From Lactifluus volemus (taxonomy: Eukaryota; Basidiomycota; Agaricomycetes; Russulales; Russulaceae): DNA of 64,000 nt. This document shows, piece by piece, positions 9,935 through 20,388 of the stretch; position 1 is the first letter of the stretch, and the number at the start of each line of letters is the position of its first letter. The translations under genes and the position numbers were made by a program. The notes beneath the pieces were generated by a model. That model made no database searches. It was given only the letters and a program-made list of their open reading frames with translations, and was not told the origin of the DNA. The stretch spans positions 372,001 to 436,000 of the forward strand of contig WTXI01000021.1 of the NCBI GenBank assembly GCA_022376515.1, in the 5' to 3' direction.

Positions 9935-10865
9935 GCGTGGTATCTTGCAGAAGCCATTCCTTGCCCCGAAATGTCTTCGCCTTGGTCATGCAGTGGGGAT
10001 GCACTAGCACTTCCCTTTGGGTTGTTAGAGGAACCCTGCTCACTGGCACGTCTAACGATCGCTCAATGTGACTCGGACGCACGTTTCATTTCCGACTTTT
10101 CCTCAACCTTGTATTCTCTTGCAACGACCTTTCCGAGTTCCGGCTTCGAGATATACTCGGCCTTGGTCTATGCCGAGGCGATGGTCACAGCCCTGTTTTC
10201 CCTGCACAGGCTCACAAACCTTGGCGTCGAGTTCGACCAATCCCAGTCCGAGGTTACTCCCAACCCCCGCTCGCACGCACCGGCTCCCGAAGAGCTCGAG
10301 TTTGGTCATGTCAACAAGTGCTCGGAGGATCCGGTTCGAATCGATGCTCCTCAACTCGAAACTCTCACGAACACGTTCGACCAGCACGTCTTTGACATCT
10401 GACAAGTCATCACTCACAAAGGCTCACGCTCGGGTCATTCATGGCTTTATGGCGTCGTCGTCCAACTTTATCAGTAAGGATACAGATCCTCCCAAAATGC
10501 TCTAGCTGGGAATTAAGGAGGCTAGACAAGTCTCTTCAATGGCACAAATATGCGCAGTATTTCCCACTACTTTCCAATGTTACAGAGCTTGCCGTCATGA
10601 GCGACGGGTCCTGTTCGGAGTTGGAAAACTCGCATTTGGAGGCTGCTCGTTTTCCGTCCATTCCCTGTTGCCCTGCTTTTTTCTGGAAGGATAGAGCCCT
10701 TCATCACATCTTTGTTGCCAGTGCACGCCAGCGAAAGTGTTACCGAGGTGTCGCCTAACTTCAAACTCTCTACCCTCACCTCAGGCATTGGCAAGAAGAC
10801 TGTCGAAGAACAAGTCATAGAGCTATTCATTTCTGCACGTCAAGACACCCCACAGTCCATTGGCA
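9935..10865 (+). pseudogene. F-box array relic (middle and C-terminal part)
   Basis: Homologous at DNA level to the exon 2 of neighbouring genes but with shifted frames and no F-box left. Landmarks: cttgcagaagccattcc (PFP motif region), cgacttttcctcaac ... ttgcaacgacctttccgag (LPQLLLSCNDLSEL), ATVT/EAMVTALFSLHRLTNL, RIDAPQLETL, and an end near 10850 resembling the conserved C-terminus. The longest frame (9755-10402) stops at a TGA after FDQHVFDI where relatives read on with QVI. Confidence 0.75.
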
Positions 10866-11470
10866 TACCGTGACCATATCCGAGTCGATAGCTATTAGCA
10901 CAAGCCAATCGGTGTTTTTCTGACTTTACTGACTCCGCGCCAGGTGTCGTCTACAATATATCCCATCTTTGCTTTACACCAGCTATTTCGACCCTTGATT
11001 TCCGGCTATTGAGCACTTGCCAGTGACCTGATGAGAGAGTCCCGGTGAGAGAGGGAATTTACTCAGTACTTACAAAGTGCAGCACGTATCTTGGAATATA
11101 CAAATAATCCGATCACTTGACGGACAATAGCAGTACGTTAGATACTGTTGAACGGACGGGGAGTGCTTGCTCTAGGGGCTATTACGCTTCTGCTGACAAA
11201 ACACTACATCAAACGTCATAATCAGCTTCTGTACGGCTGTACTTGAATTTCATAAGGGAAGAATTGGAGTGGCGCCTCATATACAAGTGTGGGAATCATT
11301 CGTCTGCTTGTTTCGTTGCACTGGCACGTCAAAACGATGTCGGATAATCTCGTGGCGTCGGTGACAGGAGTGTGACAGCCAAATGCGTGTCAACACGCTT
11401 TGACCTACAGCTAACTCACAGGAGTACTGGAAACCCCCTCTTCAAGCCTCAATCGAATCATAGTAATACC
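10866..11470. promoter_or_regulatory. Upstream region of F-box gene at 11471
   Basis: No ORF of interest. The last 60 bases (cctcaatcgaatcatagtaa before the ATG) match the upstream of the 6737 gene, showing that promoter and gene were duplicated together. Confidence 0.45.
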
Positions 11471-13100
11471 ATGCCCAATTCTGAGTCAGTGCCTCAGTCT
11501 CGAGGGCTGAAGTTCCACCAAAACCTCCGATCAAAACTGTTTGCAAAACAGATGGCCCTGTTATGGCCAGAAGGCGTGTCGAACGCGACTGCGGGAAGAA
11601 GTCGTACTAGTACGTCTTTTCTTTTCGTCCACAACTTGTAAATGATGGTCACTTACCTGTGTTGTTCTAGGAAAAAATTCCCCACTCGTGACAATCGGAG
11701 CTCTCCCAGATGAGATCCTCCTTTACGTCTTCGACTTCTGCCGAATCACAAAGACAAGCGTGAAAGTGTCAGATATGTGGCGGAAGCGATGGCCGGTGCT
11801 GTGGCAAAACGTATGGCATAACCTGGTGCACGTCTGCCGAAGATGGCGATACGTTGTGTTTTCATCTCCACTCCGTCTTGATCTACGCCTTTACTGCACG
11901 GATCGTACTTCCGCGAGGGAGACGTTGGATGTCTGGCCGCCCTTTCCTATCGAAATCATGTCATCCACTAATCATCTTGGGGATAACATCGTGGCTGCAC
12001 TCGAGCGCCATGACCGCATATGCGATATCGATATCGCCTTGGCATGCTCAGAATGTGACAAACTGGCCACAGTGATGCAGAAGCCGTTCCCTTTGCTGAC
12101 CCGTCTTTACCTTTCGAATTCCGGGCATGGTCATATCCCGGTGCTACCCGATACGTTCTTAGGGGGATCTGCCCCACGTCTACGATCACTCCTTTTGGTT
12201 GGCCTTCCATATCCGACCTTGCCTCAACTTCTTTTGTCTTGCAACGACCTTTCTGAACTCCGGCTCCATGATATACCTGAAATTGGTTACTTTTCACCAG
12301 AGGAAATGGTCACAGGCCTCTCCGCGCTGACCAGGCTCACACAGCTTTGCATCAAGTTCGAACGATTCGAAACAATCCGAGTGCGAGGTCCGCCCCCGGT
12401 CACGCGAGTCCTCTTACCCATTCTCATAGAGTTCGAGTTTTTTGGTGTTCACGAATACTTGGAAGTCCTCCTGGCTCGGATTGATGCTCCTCAACTCAAA
12501 TTCATCACGACCCGGTTCTTTGGGAACCATGTTGACATCCAACACCAACAAGTCATGTCTCACTTACTCAGGCTCACGCACGGGCCATTCGAACGCACTG
12601 ACGTGAGATTTAGTCTTAATGACGTTGACATCCAACTTTATCGGCCAAACGGGTCACTTCCTGTCAAAATGATGACGGTGGGGTTCGTAGACTCGGAGGA
12701 GGCGCTAGGTCAACAAATCTTGACCGTGACACAGTTGGCTTTGTCTCTACTTTCCAACATTACAGAGCTCGAAATTGGAAGCCAAGGAAATTTGGATGAG
12801 TTGGACGATGTGGAGTTGGTGAACCTAATTGACAATCCTGGATGGCTGGTACTTTTCCACACATTCACTGCTCTTCGGACCTTGCGTTTGCGGAACGAGA
12901 TACAGCCGCTCGTCCTATTTTCGCTGCAAGGACACACCGAGGTGTTACCTGGACTTCAAGATCTCTACCTTTGCGAATGGCATTGGCAAGGCGAACCCTT
13001 GCAAGCCTTGGAGCAATTCATTGCTGCACGCCAGCATTCCGATCACCCTGTCACAGTTCACCACGTGCCCGAGTATTATGATGGTGATTGGGAGGAGTAG
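11471..13100 (+). CDS. F-box protein of the tandem array (member 4)
   Basis: Exons 11471-11609 and 11671-13100 (intron 61 nt, GTACGT...TTCTAG), 522 residues. It starts MPNSESVPQSRGLKF and continues MALLWPEGVSNATAGRS. Exon 2 encodes the F-box (ALPDEILLYVFDFCR), NVWHNLVHVCRRWRYVVFSS, LDVWPPFPIEI, leucine-rich strands (LRLHDIPEIGY) and the tail FIAARQHSDHPVTVHHV. It is the closest paralogue of the gene at 6737, with the same intron and a 5S gene about 0.57 kb after the stop. Role inferred: SCF ubiquitin-ligase adaptor; target unknown. Confidence 0.88.
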
Positions 13101-13674
13101 TAGTATAACTGCACAAGTTATTCGGTACTGTTTTGCATTCTTCTTTCGCGCCCGGCGTTGTCTACTACGTGACTCACTAAGTCTAACAAGTCTAGCCCAT
13201 GATAGTCTCTCTTAACGTTGGCATAGCAAACTTTTGTTCGTCGTACGAGAACGTGTTCACAGCAACTAAGAATTAGTTTGAATACTCAGTCTGAATACGA
13301 AATGTTTGACTCGGATGTGTCGGAATGGGCCAACGCTTTGACCACGACGTTCATGGCGTGACCCCTCCCGTTGTGCTACATTACTTGTGTTAGGGTGGGT
13401 GAAGACGGTCCAAGCCGCTCCAGCTGTTGCATATGGAATCGACGAATGGTAGCCTCGGTCAATCCTCAAAATCGTGTTCTCCGGCATACGTCACTTACCT
13501 CGCTGGTTGTTTTATTTTTTTTTTCCCATCAGTCACGTGACTACTTCCTGCATCGCAAGAATTTTGAGCGGCTTGTTATTGACGCGATGCGGTTGGGGAA
13601 TTCTTTGCCCAAAGGATAGATAGTCTGAGGGAGGTGAAGATTCTGCATATATACCCTTTCTCACAGTATATAAC
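13101..13674. other. Duplicated spacer between F-box gene and 5S copy 3
   Basis: Contains the conserved 3' block (13198-13231), a segment (gaatacgaaatgttt ... gtgacccctcccg) that recurs after the F-box gene at 18897 (20455-20540), a cytochrome P450 remnant (13430-13472) and the 5S upstream element (TATATA at 13648-13653). Confidence 0.55.
13430..13472 (-). pseudogene. Cytochrome P450 exon remnant
   Basis: Plus strand gcatatggaatcgacgaatg... matches the P450 gene at about 14928-14970 with only a few mismatches. On the minus strand it reads F-E-D-stop-P-R-L-P-F-V-D, where the intact gene has FEDRPRLPFVDAMC just before the ExxR helix. It is a short relic of a second P450 copy. Confidence 0.6.
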
Positions 13675-13792
13675 ATCCACGGCCATAGGACTCTGAAAAC
13701 ACCGCATCCCGTCCGATCTGCGCAGTTAACCAGAGTGCCGCCTAGTTAGTACCACGGTGGGGGACCACGCGGGAATCCTGGGTGCCGTGGTT
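13675..13792 (+). rRNA. 5S ribosomal RNA (copy 3)
   Basis: 118 nt with canonical ends (ATCCACGG ... CCGTGGTT) and all internal control blocks. It has neither the insertion of copy 2 nor the C-to-T changes of copy 1, so it is the best candidate for a functional gene here. TATATA lies 27 bases upstream and a T-rich terminator follows (ttcccttttttaaatttt). Confidence 0.95.
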
Positions 13793-14095
13793 CTTCCCTT
13801 TTTTAAATTTTACTTTTTTATTTCCCCAATGCCTCAGCTCTACAAGAAGATCAATACCGTGATTTTTCAATGGTTTGGAAGCGGAGAATATATTAACCGA
13901 ATGAGACACGCTGACATTGGCAGGTAAAGTCGTCACTACTAATTTTCTGTGATCAAACGATGGGCATTGGCTTAAAATGAACACATCGGTGACATTCTCC
14001 CTCGGAAATCATGAATCTAGAACGAATTGAGCCCCTTAGAAGTTGTGTGAATGAGGTGGTGGTCGATCGTCATAGCAGGTTAGCAGCCTTCTACA
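13793..14095. repeat. Duplicated 3' flank of 5S gene (copy B)
   Basis: Partner of 3255-3545; see the landmarks there. A shorter and more diverged version follows copy 2 (8934-9070). The remaining bases to 14230 hold nothing recognised. Confidence 0.75.
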
Positions 14096-14230
14096 GTAGG
14101 GTGACCCTCAACTTTAACATCTTCGTTTTTTATGATATAAATAAAAGTCATCTTCAAGGAGGTAATACCAATACGTAGCATACACGTTTAGAACAATAGA
14201 CTTGGCAGACACAATAGATATGCCAACTTT

Positions 14231-16393
14231 TCAACTTGCCATACTGTCCGCACGAATAAGTTGTTCTGCACATTTATCTCTGGGGATGATAGAACAAGGG
14301 AACGAGTTCGGACGGCTGGTACATATGCGATAGTAAGCTGTCTGTCCCCCACTGAAAGGTAAAAATAATATATCGTACCTTACGAGCGAGCCAGTAAAGC
14401 TGTAAGTAAAGGGCTCGCCATCTGCACCTTGTCCCTTCTGGATGTTGAAAACGGAGAACAACGATGCGACAGTGATAAACAAGGTTGCATCGACGAAATG
14501 CCTTCCGGGACAAATGCGCCTTCCAAATCCAAATGCCGATGCTAATATCGGATCCTCACGCGAGCTCCCGTCTAGATTAAGGAATCGCTCCGGTTTAAAC
14601 ACTTCTGGCTCGGGATACATGGAAGGGTCGTTCAAGATTGCCCTGTGCATCGTCGGTGTTGGCGTCCGAACAGAGTGAAGATGACTTACCATGTATTTCC
14701 GATCACCGCCGCGCCTGACATAGCATGCGTTAACGGGTATTCAGATATATTCGTGAGACAGAAATACGCACCTCTTGGTATGAAGTAACCCTTGTAGACG
14801 ATGTCTTCAAGGGCCGCGTGAGGAATACCTACAAGTGACATAGACTTGAGACATGCCGCGCGACTGACTGGTGATTAGATAGACGCACCTAGGGGTGTAA
14901 CCGGTCTCCACCTCATGACTTCTTTGCACATGGCATCGACGAATGGTAACCTCGGTCGATCCTCAAATGTTGGAAGTCGCTCTCGGCCCGTGACGGTATC
15001 AAGTTCTTCCTGAGCCCTCTTCTGTGTGTCAGGGTGGAGTATAACAGCTAAGAGAAGTGACATCAAAGCCGAGACTGTCTAGACAATGAAGACAGAACAT
15101 AAATAACTGAAGTCGTGTTGTAGATATCAACGAACCGTATCAGCCCCGGCTATAGAAAAATCATTTCAATCAATCCTTACCACGTAGCGCACTAATGAAC
15201 ACTGACCTGTATACATAGACCCTAGGGCACCTGCAACCGTTTCTTCAGCCATTTGGCGCTCTGATCCGCTAAGTGTTTCTATATCCTGTAAATTCTGAAG
15301 AGCAAGTGAAGGTTTCGCCGTCCCATTGAGCTATGAAAGTTACGGCAACACAGTGAGCTCTTCGGACATGCGCGGACACAAAACAATTGGATACCATGCT
15401 TTCTTTCACGAACCGAATAGGTGCGTGCATAGTCTCCTGTGCTAAATCATGGCCTAAACGAGCAAGTGGCTTATAACTCAGCCAAGGCAGCCACTCGGGG
15501 ATGTGACGTACTATGATCGTGATCATGAGCAAAATTATCCTGACATGAAATGTGAAGTAGCACATACAAAATGGAAGATCATTGACAAGCAAAGCACCAG
15601 GTAAAACCGATTGAGATCCAACGTCAGAAAAATGCCTAGCAAGCTCGACCCTTCTGTCATTTCGTCCTTGCGCTTCATATCCATATGTCATAGCTAGTAT
15701 CAGCTCGCCTTGCAAACTGGCCGCAGTGAAAAGTCGGAAATTGTCATGGGTCATTGAGGGTGAGTGCTCACAGTTCAAAATGTGCTTCCCACTCGTCCGG
15801 ATTTTCCAACAACCGAGAGAGGAGAATGCGTGCCTTGGACTGTTGCATGGGGCGATATTGTGCAGCGGCCCCCGGGCGAAGGCCACGATCAAGGAGCTTG
15901 CGTGCCAAGCGATATGATTCCCCATATGTTGCTGTCTGCAGAAGCATTTGCCATCCTGCCCTATGCCAGGTTAGTCCGCAGGCCTGAGGGCTTAATTGAA
16001 AGTGCATACATCTCAACGATTGGAATGTGAGGGCGATCGGCGCATTTGTCTCCATGCTTCTCCAGGAGATCTTTACTGTCCTCGATAGTGTTCAATACGA
16101 CGATCACTTGGCCAAAAATATGGAAAGACAAGATATTCCCTGTGACACAAATCGTAAAATGTCACGGGTATTCCAGATAACAAAAGAACGGTACCATAAA
16201 TTTCGGAAAAGCGAATATATGCGAGCCAGGAAAAATCCTTTGGAATATGGAGAATATTTCCAATGATGGGTAGAGGTCGTGGACCAGGAGGATAGGGTAG
16301 CCCTCCCCTCCTTCGATGATCTCTGATAGCGCAGAGAGTAGCAAATAACAATAGGGCAGCAAAAAGATCGAGGACAGACAGTGGTGAGACCAT
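14231..16393 (-). CDS. Cytochrome P450 monooxygenase (CYP5144/OrdA-like)
   Basis: Haem-thiolate monooxygenase, probably anchored in the endoplasmic reticulum. All pieces of a normal P450 can be read through about 12 exons split by 11 short introns, giving roughly 510 residues. It has an N-terminal membrane segment (LDLFAALLLFATLC), a proline hinge (YPPGPRPLPIIGN), the I-helix AGADTTVSALMS (AGADT sits on a 14-nt microexon), the ExxR helix KEVMRWRP, a PERF-type motif (FKPERFL) and the haem loop FGFGRRICPG. The last intron (14316-14378) joins SLV to SRPNSFPCSIIPRDKCAEQL, the usual C-terminus. No frame break was found, so it is probably functional. The substrate cannot be told; related basidiomycete P450s are often called O-methylsterigmatocystin oxidoreductase-like by similarity only. 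Confidence 0.9.
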
Positions 16394-16500
16394 TCAGTTA
16401 CCGCGCTCGAGATGAAAGACACTATTGTGAGTCTAGGTCCCCAAGTAAGCCTGAGGGTCCCCATATTTGTATTCAAACGTTAGCGGAGAATTTAGGCCTG

Positions 16501-16575
16501 TACAGTTGATTATCTCACAACGCATAGTGGTTGGTAGGGGGACCGCCACTATGGATTATGAGATCATCAACTGTA
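16501..16575. repeat. Short foldback (inverted repeat)
   Basis: tacagttgat ... atcaactgta with near-complete pairing of the arms (tatctcacaacgcatagtgg against ccactatggattatgagat) around a small loop. It lies in the P450 promoter and may be a tiny MITE relic or an RNA hairpin. Confidence 0.55.
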
Positions 16576-16801
16576 TCAGCTGTGCCTGAAACCCGCGGAT
16601 CAATGATTATTTACATACAAGTTGCAATAAGACATGAACGGAAAAAAGGTGTCGGGTTCATCTGTTGCTTTCAAACACGCCGTCGGATAGGTTGATGCCC
16701 ACGTCGCCACTAATGAAGCCACGGAGTTAGTGCAGAAGTAGAAGAGCCATTATCAGAACTTTTGTCAGGAACCGACGTGATGTTGATCGTGTTTCAGCTA
16801 A

Positions 16802-16938
16802 GGGCCCGTTCGGGTCCCCGGTATCGGCTCAGCTCCCGCTCGGCCCCCCTGCCAAAAATGCCAAAAATGAAGGCGTACGCCCTGAAAACTGGGCATACGC
16901 CTTCATTTTTGGCAGGGGGGCTCAGCCGATACCGGCCC
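16802..16938. mobile_element. 137-bp foldback MITE with TAA target duplication
   Basis: The arms pair over most of their length: gggcc ... ggtatcggctcag ... ccccctgccaaaaatg ... aaggcgtacgccc on the left, and the reverse complement on the right. It is flanked by TAA on both sides (16799-16801, 16939-16941), as in PIF/Harbinger-type MITEs. The left arm has extra bases, including a second copy of ccaaaaatg. Confidence 0.65.
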
Positions 16939-17027
16939 TAAGTTAATTTACCCGTGACGCAAGCCGGGCCGGTCAAATGTAAATCTAAGGTAACTTAAAG
17001 CATTCAATTTTAATCAAAAAACCAACG

Positions 17028-17989
17028 ATGCCCCACCGTTTGAAGTGCTTAGAACTCAAAAACCTTCCAAGGGCACCTAGTCCTCTCAAATCAATCAACG
17101 TACGTCTTCGAAATGAACCATAATAGTTTCTCTTGTAAAACAAAAAAAAAAAAAGAAACTTCTAATCTCTTAATTTCTCAAGTTCCGCCACACAACGCCT
17201 GGCTCTGGCTTGGCTCTCGTCACCAACCACCAACCACAATCGACCTCGGAATTATTCGACCCGACGTACCCTGGCGCCCACCTCCCACTCGGCAAGCGAC
17301 GCTCACTCGCGCCGCGCTGGATTCACCCGAGCCTGTCCCTCTTCGCGTTGCCCAAGGCGTTCCTCACCAAGCCGGACGTGCCTTATCCAGAGCCTTACAA
17401 ATCGCGGCCGTACCCTGAATCCCTACGACGTCCAGAGCAACGCAGCGTGGACATGTCGATGCAGTTTGTCTCGTTCAAATCGCACATCGTACTCAAGCCC
17501 GTTGTGCGTACAAAGATCAAGCGAAGGCTCAGGGAAGTCGTGAAACTGATCGTCACTCGTGGCGCGGCGGTCGAGGAGTCGCGCACGGGACAGAAGGTTG
17601 TCGTCTTTCGTGGGGAGGACGTCGGCGCAGATAAGTGGATCGTGCCTGGTGCGTACGTTTGCATTTGTTAGGAAGGATCCTGTTTACGATGTCTCCTGGC
17701 AGACTGGACATACATTGCGCGGCCCACGACAGAGTTGTTCCGTATGCCCTTCGCGGAGCTGCTTGATCTCATGCGTAAAGCGCTCGAGTCTCTTCATCGG
17801 CGGATCCCCGAGGTCGAAAGTATTCTGAGGCGCCATAGGCGTCCAGACGCCACATCACTCGTACGTTCCACCGCCGAAAGTGATATAATCTAAGTTTTGC
17901 ATTTGCTATCAGAACAGAAAGAAAAACTCCGCTTGCCGCCCATCGAGTTCATCACTAGAAGCAACGATCTCACGGCATGTGGGACGTGA
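17028..17989 (+). CDS. Putative mitochondrial protein with bacterial RnpA-like (RNase P protein) region
   Basis: Four-exon model: 17028-17099, 17183-17648, 17703-17860, 17918-17989, with introns of 83, 54 and 57 nt (GTACGT, GTGCGT, GTACGT donors), 255 residues. The N-terminus is basic (MPHRLKCLELKNLPRAPSPL), fitting a mitochondrial presequence. Residues roughly 120-215 resemble bacterial RNase P protein in order and spacing: a strand (MQFVSFKSHIVLKPVV), then the helix RTKIKRRLREVVKL that matches the RNR-type motif, then DWTYIARPTTELF followed by the helix MPFAELLDLMRKALESLHRR. RnpA binds RNase P RNA and assists tRNA 5' processing. The likeness is by eye and could instead reflect a shared S5-domain-2-like fold. 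The exon structure is better supported than the function. It lies divergently from the P450. Confidence 0.6.
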
Positions 17990-18896
17990 AACGGCCGCGG
18001 TGGAATTCTCCCAGGAAGTGGACGTATGTACAACTAGCCACGATTTTGTGTGTGGGTCAAGTTGATCACATACAGGATATGGCCATGGAACGCTCCGATG
18101 CCACGGAAGCAGTAATAAACCCGAAGTTAGTATCTAATCCAGTTATCAACGAAAAGAGAAGCTCGAAACGGACTATGAAACGGGCTTCCTATATACAGCA
18201 TACAACACGAGCTAGAGGTCCTCAAAACGGATCGAAATAGAATGCGTCACGCTGAAATTGTGGTGGGAAGGCGGATTGCCTCCCTGCCCCATAATACTGG
18301 CCTTGTTTTCTATATCGTGCTTGTCCTGGCCACTCTATGCAGACATGGCGGTGAGATTTCAATTAAAGTGAGACAGAGAACTGAAAATATCAGACCGATT
18401 GGCGAATGGGCTCCGGATGTGACGAATATTCGGGAGGTTAGTTGAACAGTCCCACCAAGAGTCCCATACATTCCTTTTCACTTTGATGGTGACGGCAATC
18501 CAACATGCTTTCTTGTCGCTCGTATATTGGGCCCCCAAACAGCATGTAAAAAAGGCCTAAAGAGCTGCGTGGCGCAAAGGATCCGTAGAAGCTTTGTAAC
18601 AGGTGCTCGAGGCGCAGGTAGGCACAATTGGAATTGGACAATTGGAGATACGGTACCCGTCACTCGCCGGTCCACTTTGCAGGGGTGGCTCACAGGCTCC
18701 CATATATATTACTACAATAGTGAGTAAAGTACATGTGTGAGGATGGGCTGCCCGCGTTGCTGGAACATGATTTCTCACAATAAGTTATCACACCTGTAGA
18801 GCGGAGAAGAGCGGAGAATGAAATTCATGAATCTGGGTAAGGCGATTTGAAACTCAGTTGATATAAAGTGCGAAGATATTCTGGTCAATCATATAG
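17990..18896. other. Spacer; F-box promoter at the right end
   Basis: Only short ORFs (17977-18240, 18242-18445) without recognisable domains. The right end holds the 13-base motif shared with other F-box promoters (18811-18823). Confidence 0.45.
18811..18823 (+). promoter_or_regulatory. Shared upstream motif GCGGAGAATGAAA
   Basis: Lies 74 bases before the ATG at 18897, in the gene's orientation. Identical 13-mers occur in sense orientation upstream of the minus-strand F-box loci at 39255-39267, 57033-57045, 59728-59740 and 62460-62472. Confidence 0.5.
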
Positions 18897-20388
18897 ATGG
18901 CCTTCCTCAGCCTAACACCTGTCATGCAAGGAGACGTGTCGAACAATACGGGAAGAAATTGTACGCCTCTTGCTTTCGTTAGCAATGGTCACCGACCTGT
19001 GTGTTCTAGGCGAGAATCCCCCGTGTGTCACAATCAGTGCGCTCCCAGATGAAATCCTCCTAGATATCTTCGAATTTTCCCGATTTGCTTCCTTCGATGG
19101 AGGACTGTATGTGTGGCCGGGGCCGTGGCCAAAGACATGGCACAACCTGGTGCACGTATGCCGAAGATGGCGATCCGTCGTGTTTTCATCCCCTCTCCGA
19201 CTCGATGTACGCCTTTACGTCACAGATCGTACATCTGTGAAGGACATGTTGGATATCTGGCCGCCCCTTCCTATCGAAATGTCCTCTTTCAGTCTTGGGG
19301 ATAACACCATTGCTGCACTCGAGCAACGTGACCGCATATGCCAAATCCGTCTCCGTCTCACGGAATCACTGGCAAACTTCAGGGGATTCTCCACAGCGAT
19401 GCAGAAGCCATTCCCTTTATTGAAACGTTTTGATCTTTGGTCGTTTGTGAAGACGCCGGTGCTTCCCCTTAGGTTCTTAGAGGGTTCCACCTCTCTTCAA
19501 GTACTCTCGTTGACGCGCATTTCGTTTCCGACCTTGCCTCAACTCCTTTTGTCTTGCAACCACCTTTCCATACTCCAGCTTCTAGATATATCAGATCTTG
19601 GTTACATCTCACCCGAGGCCATGGTCACAGGCCTCTCTGCCCTGGCCATGCTCAAGTACCTTGAAATCGACTTCGATGAACCTCGAACAATCCGAGGTCC
19701 ACCCGGGCCTTTACTCACACGCATCATCCTCCCCACTCTTACCCACTTTACGTTTATGGGTGTCTACGCGTACTTGGAAGACCTCCTTTCTCGAATCGAT
19801 GCGCCACAACTCAAAACTCTCAAGATCACGTTCAGGCAGTGTCCCGCTGACACCCGACAACTCGTCTCTCACTCACAGACGCTCGGGCCCTTCCATTTTG
19901 CGAAGGTGACATTTAGCCTTACTAGCGTCGACATCCAACTTTATCCGTCAGAGGAGACAGATCCTCCTAAAACGTTCGAGCTGACCCTCTGTGAGGACGA
20001 GCTAGATCAACAAGTCTCATCTTTAGCACAGCTATGCACCCTGTCATCGCCTCTACTTTCCAGCGTTACAGAACTCGACATCGAGAGCGACGAATCCTTT
20101 TCGCAGTTGAGCGAGGAGGAATTGGAGGATGTGATGGACAACCCTGAGTGGCTGGTATTTTTCCACTCATTCGTTGCTGTTCGGTACCTGAGTTTGTATT
20201 ACGAGATACAGTCATGCATTTTATCCTCGCTGCAATCGCTGCTAGGAGACACTGAGGAAAGTATGACCAAGGTTTTACCTAATTTTCGAAATCTCTTCCT
20301 TCACCACGATACTTGGCGAGACACAACCGGGGAGCAAGAGCTATACATCACCCACAGGGACTCGGATTACAGCAGTGCAGGTTACTAA
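18897..20388 (+). CDS. F-box protein of the tandem array (member 5)
   Basis: Exons 18897-18960 and 19010-20388 (intron 49 nt, GTACGC...TTCTAG), 480 residues. The short first exon encodes MAFLSLTPVMQGDVSNNTGR, the same N-terminal signature as in the minus-strand members (MAFL ... GRN). Exon 2 has the F-box (ALPDEILLDIFEF), TWHNLVHVCRRWRSVVFSSP, LDIWPPLPIEM, then leucine-rich repeats (LQLLDISDLGY). The C-terminus is shortened: it ends TGEQELYITHRDSDYSSAGY instead of the ARQHSDHPVTVH tail, so the last about 20 residues are diverged. Ubiquitin-ligase adaptor role inferred from the F-box. Confidence 0.87.
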
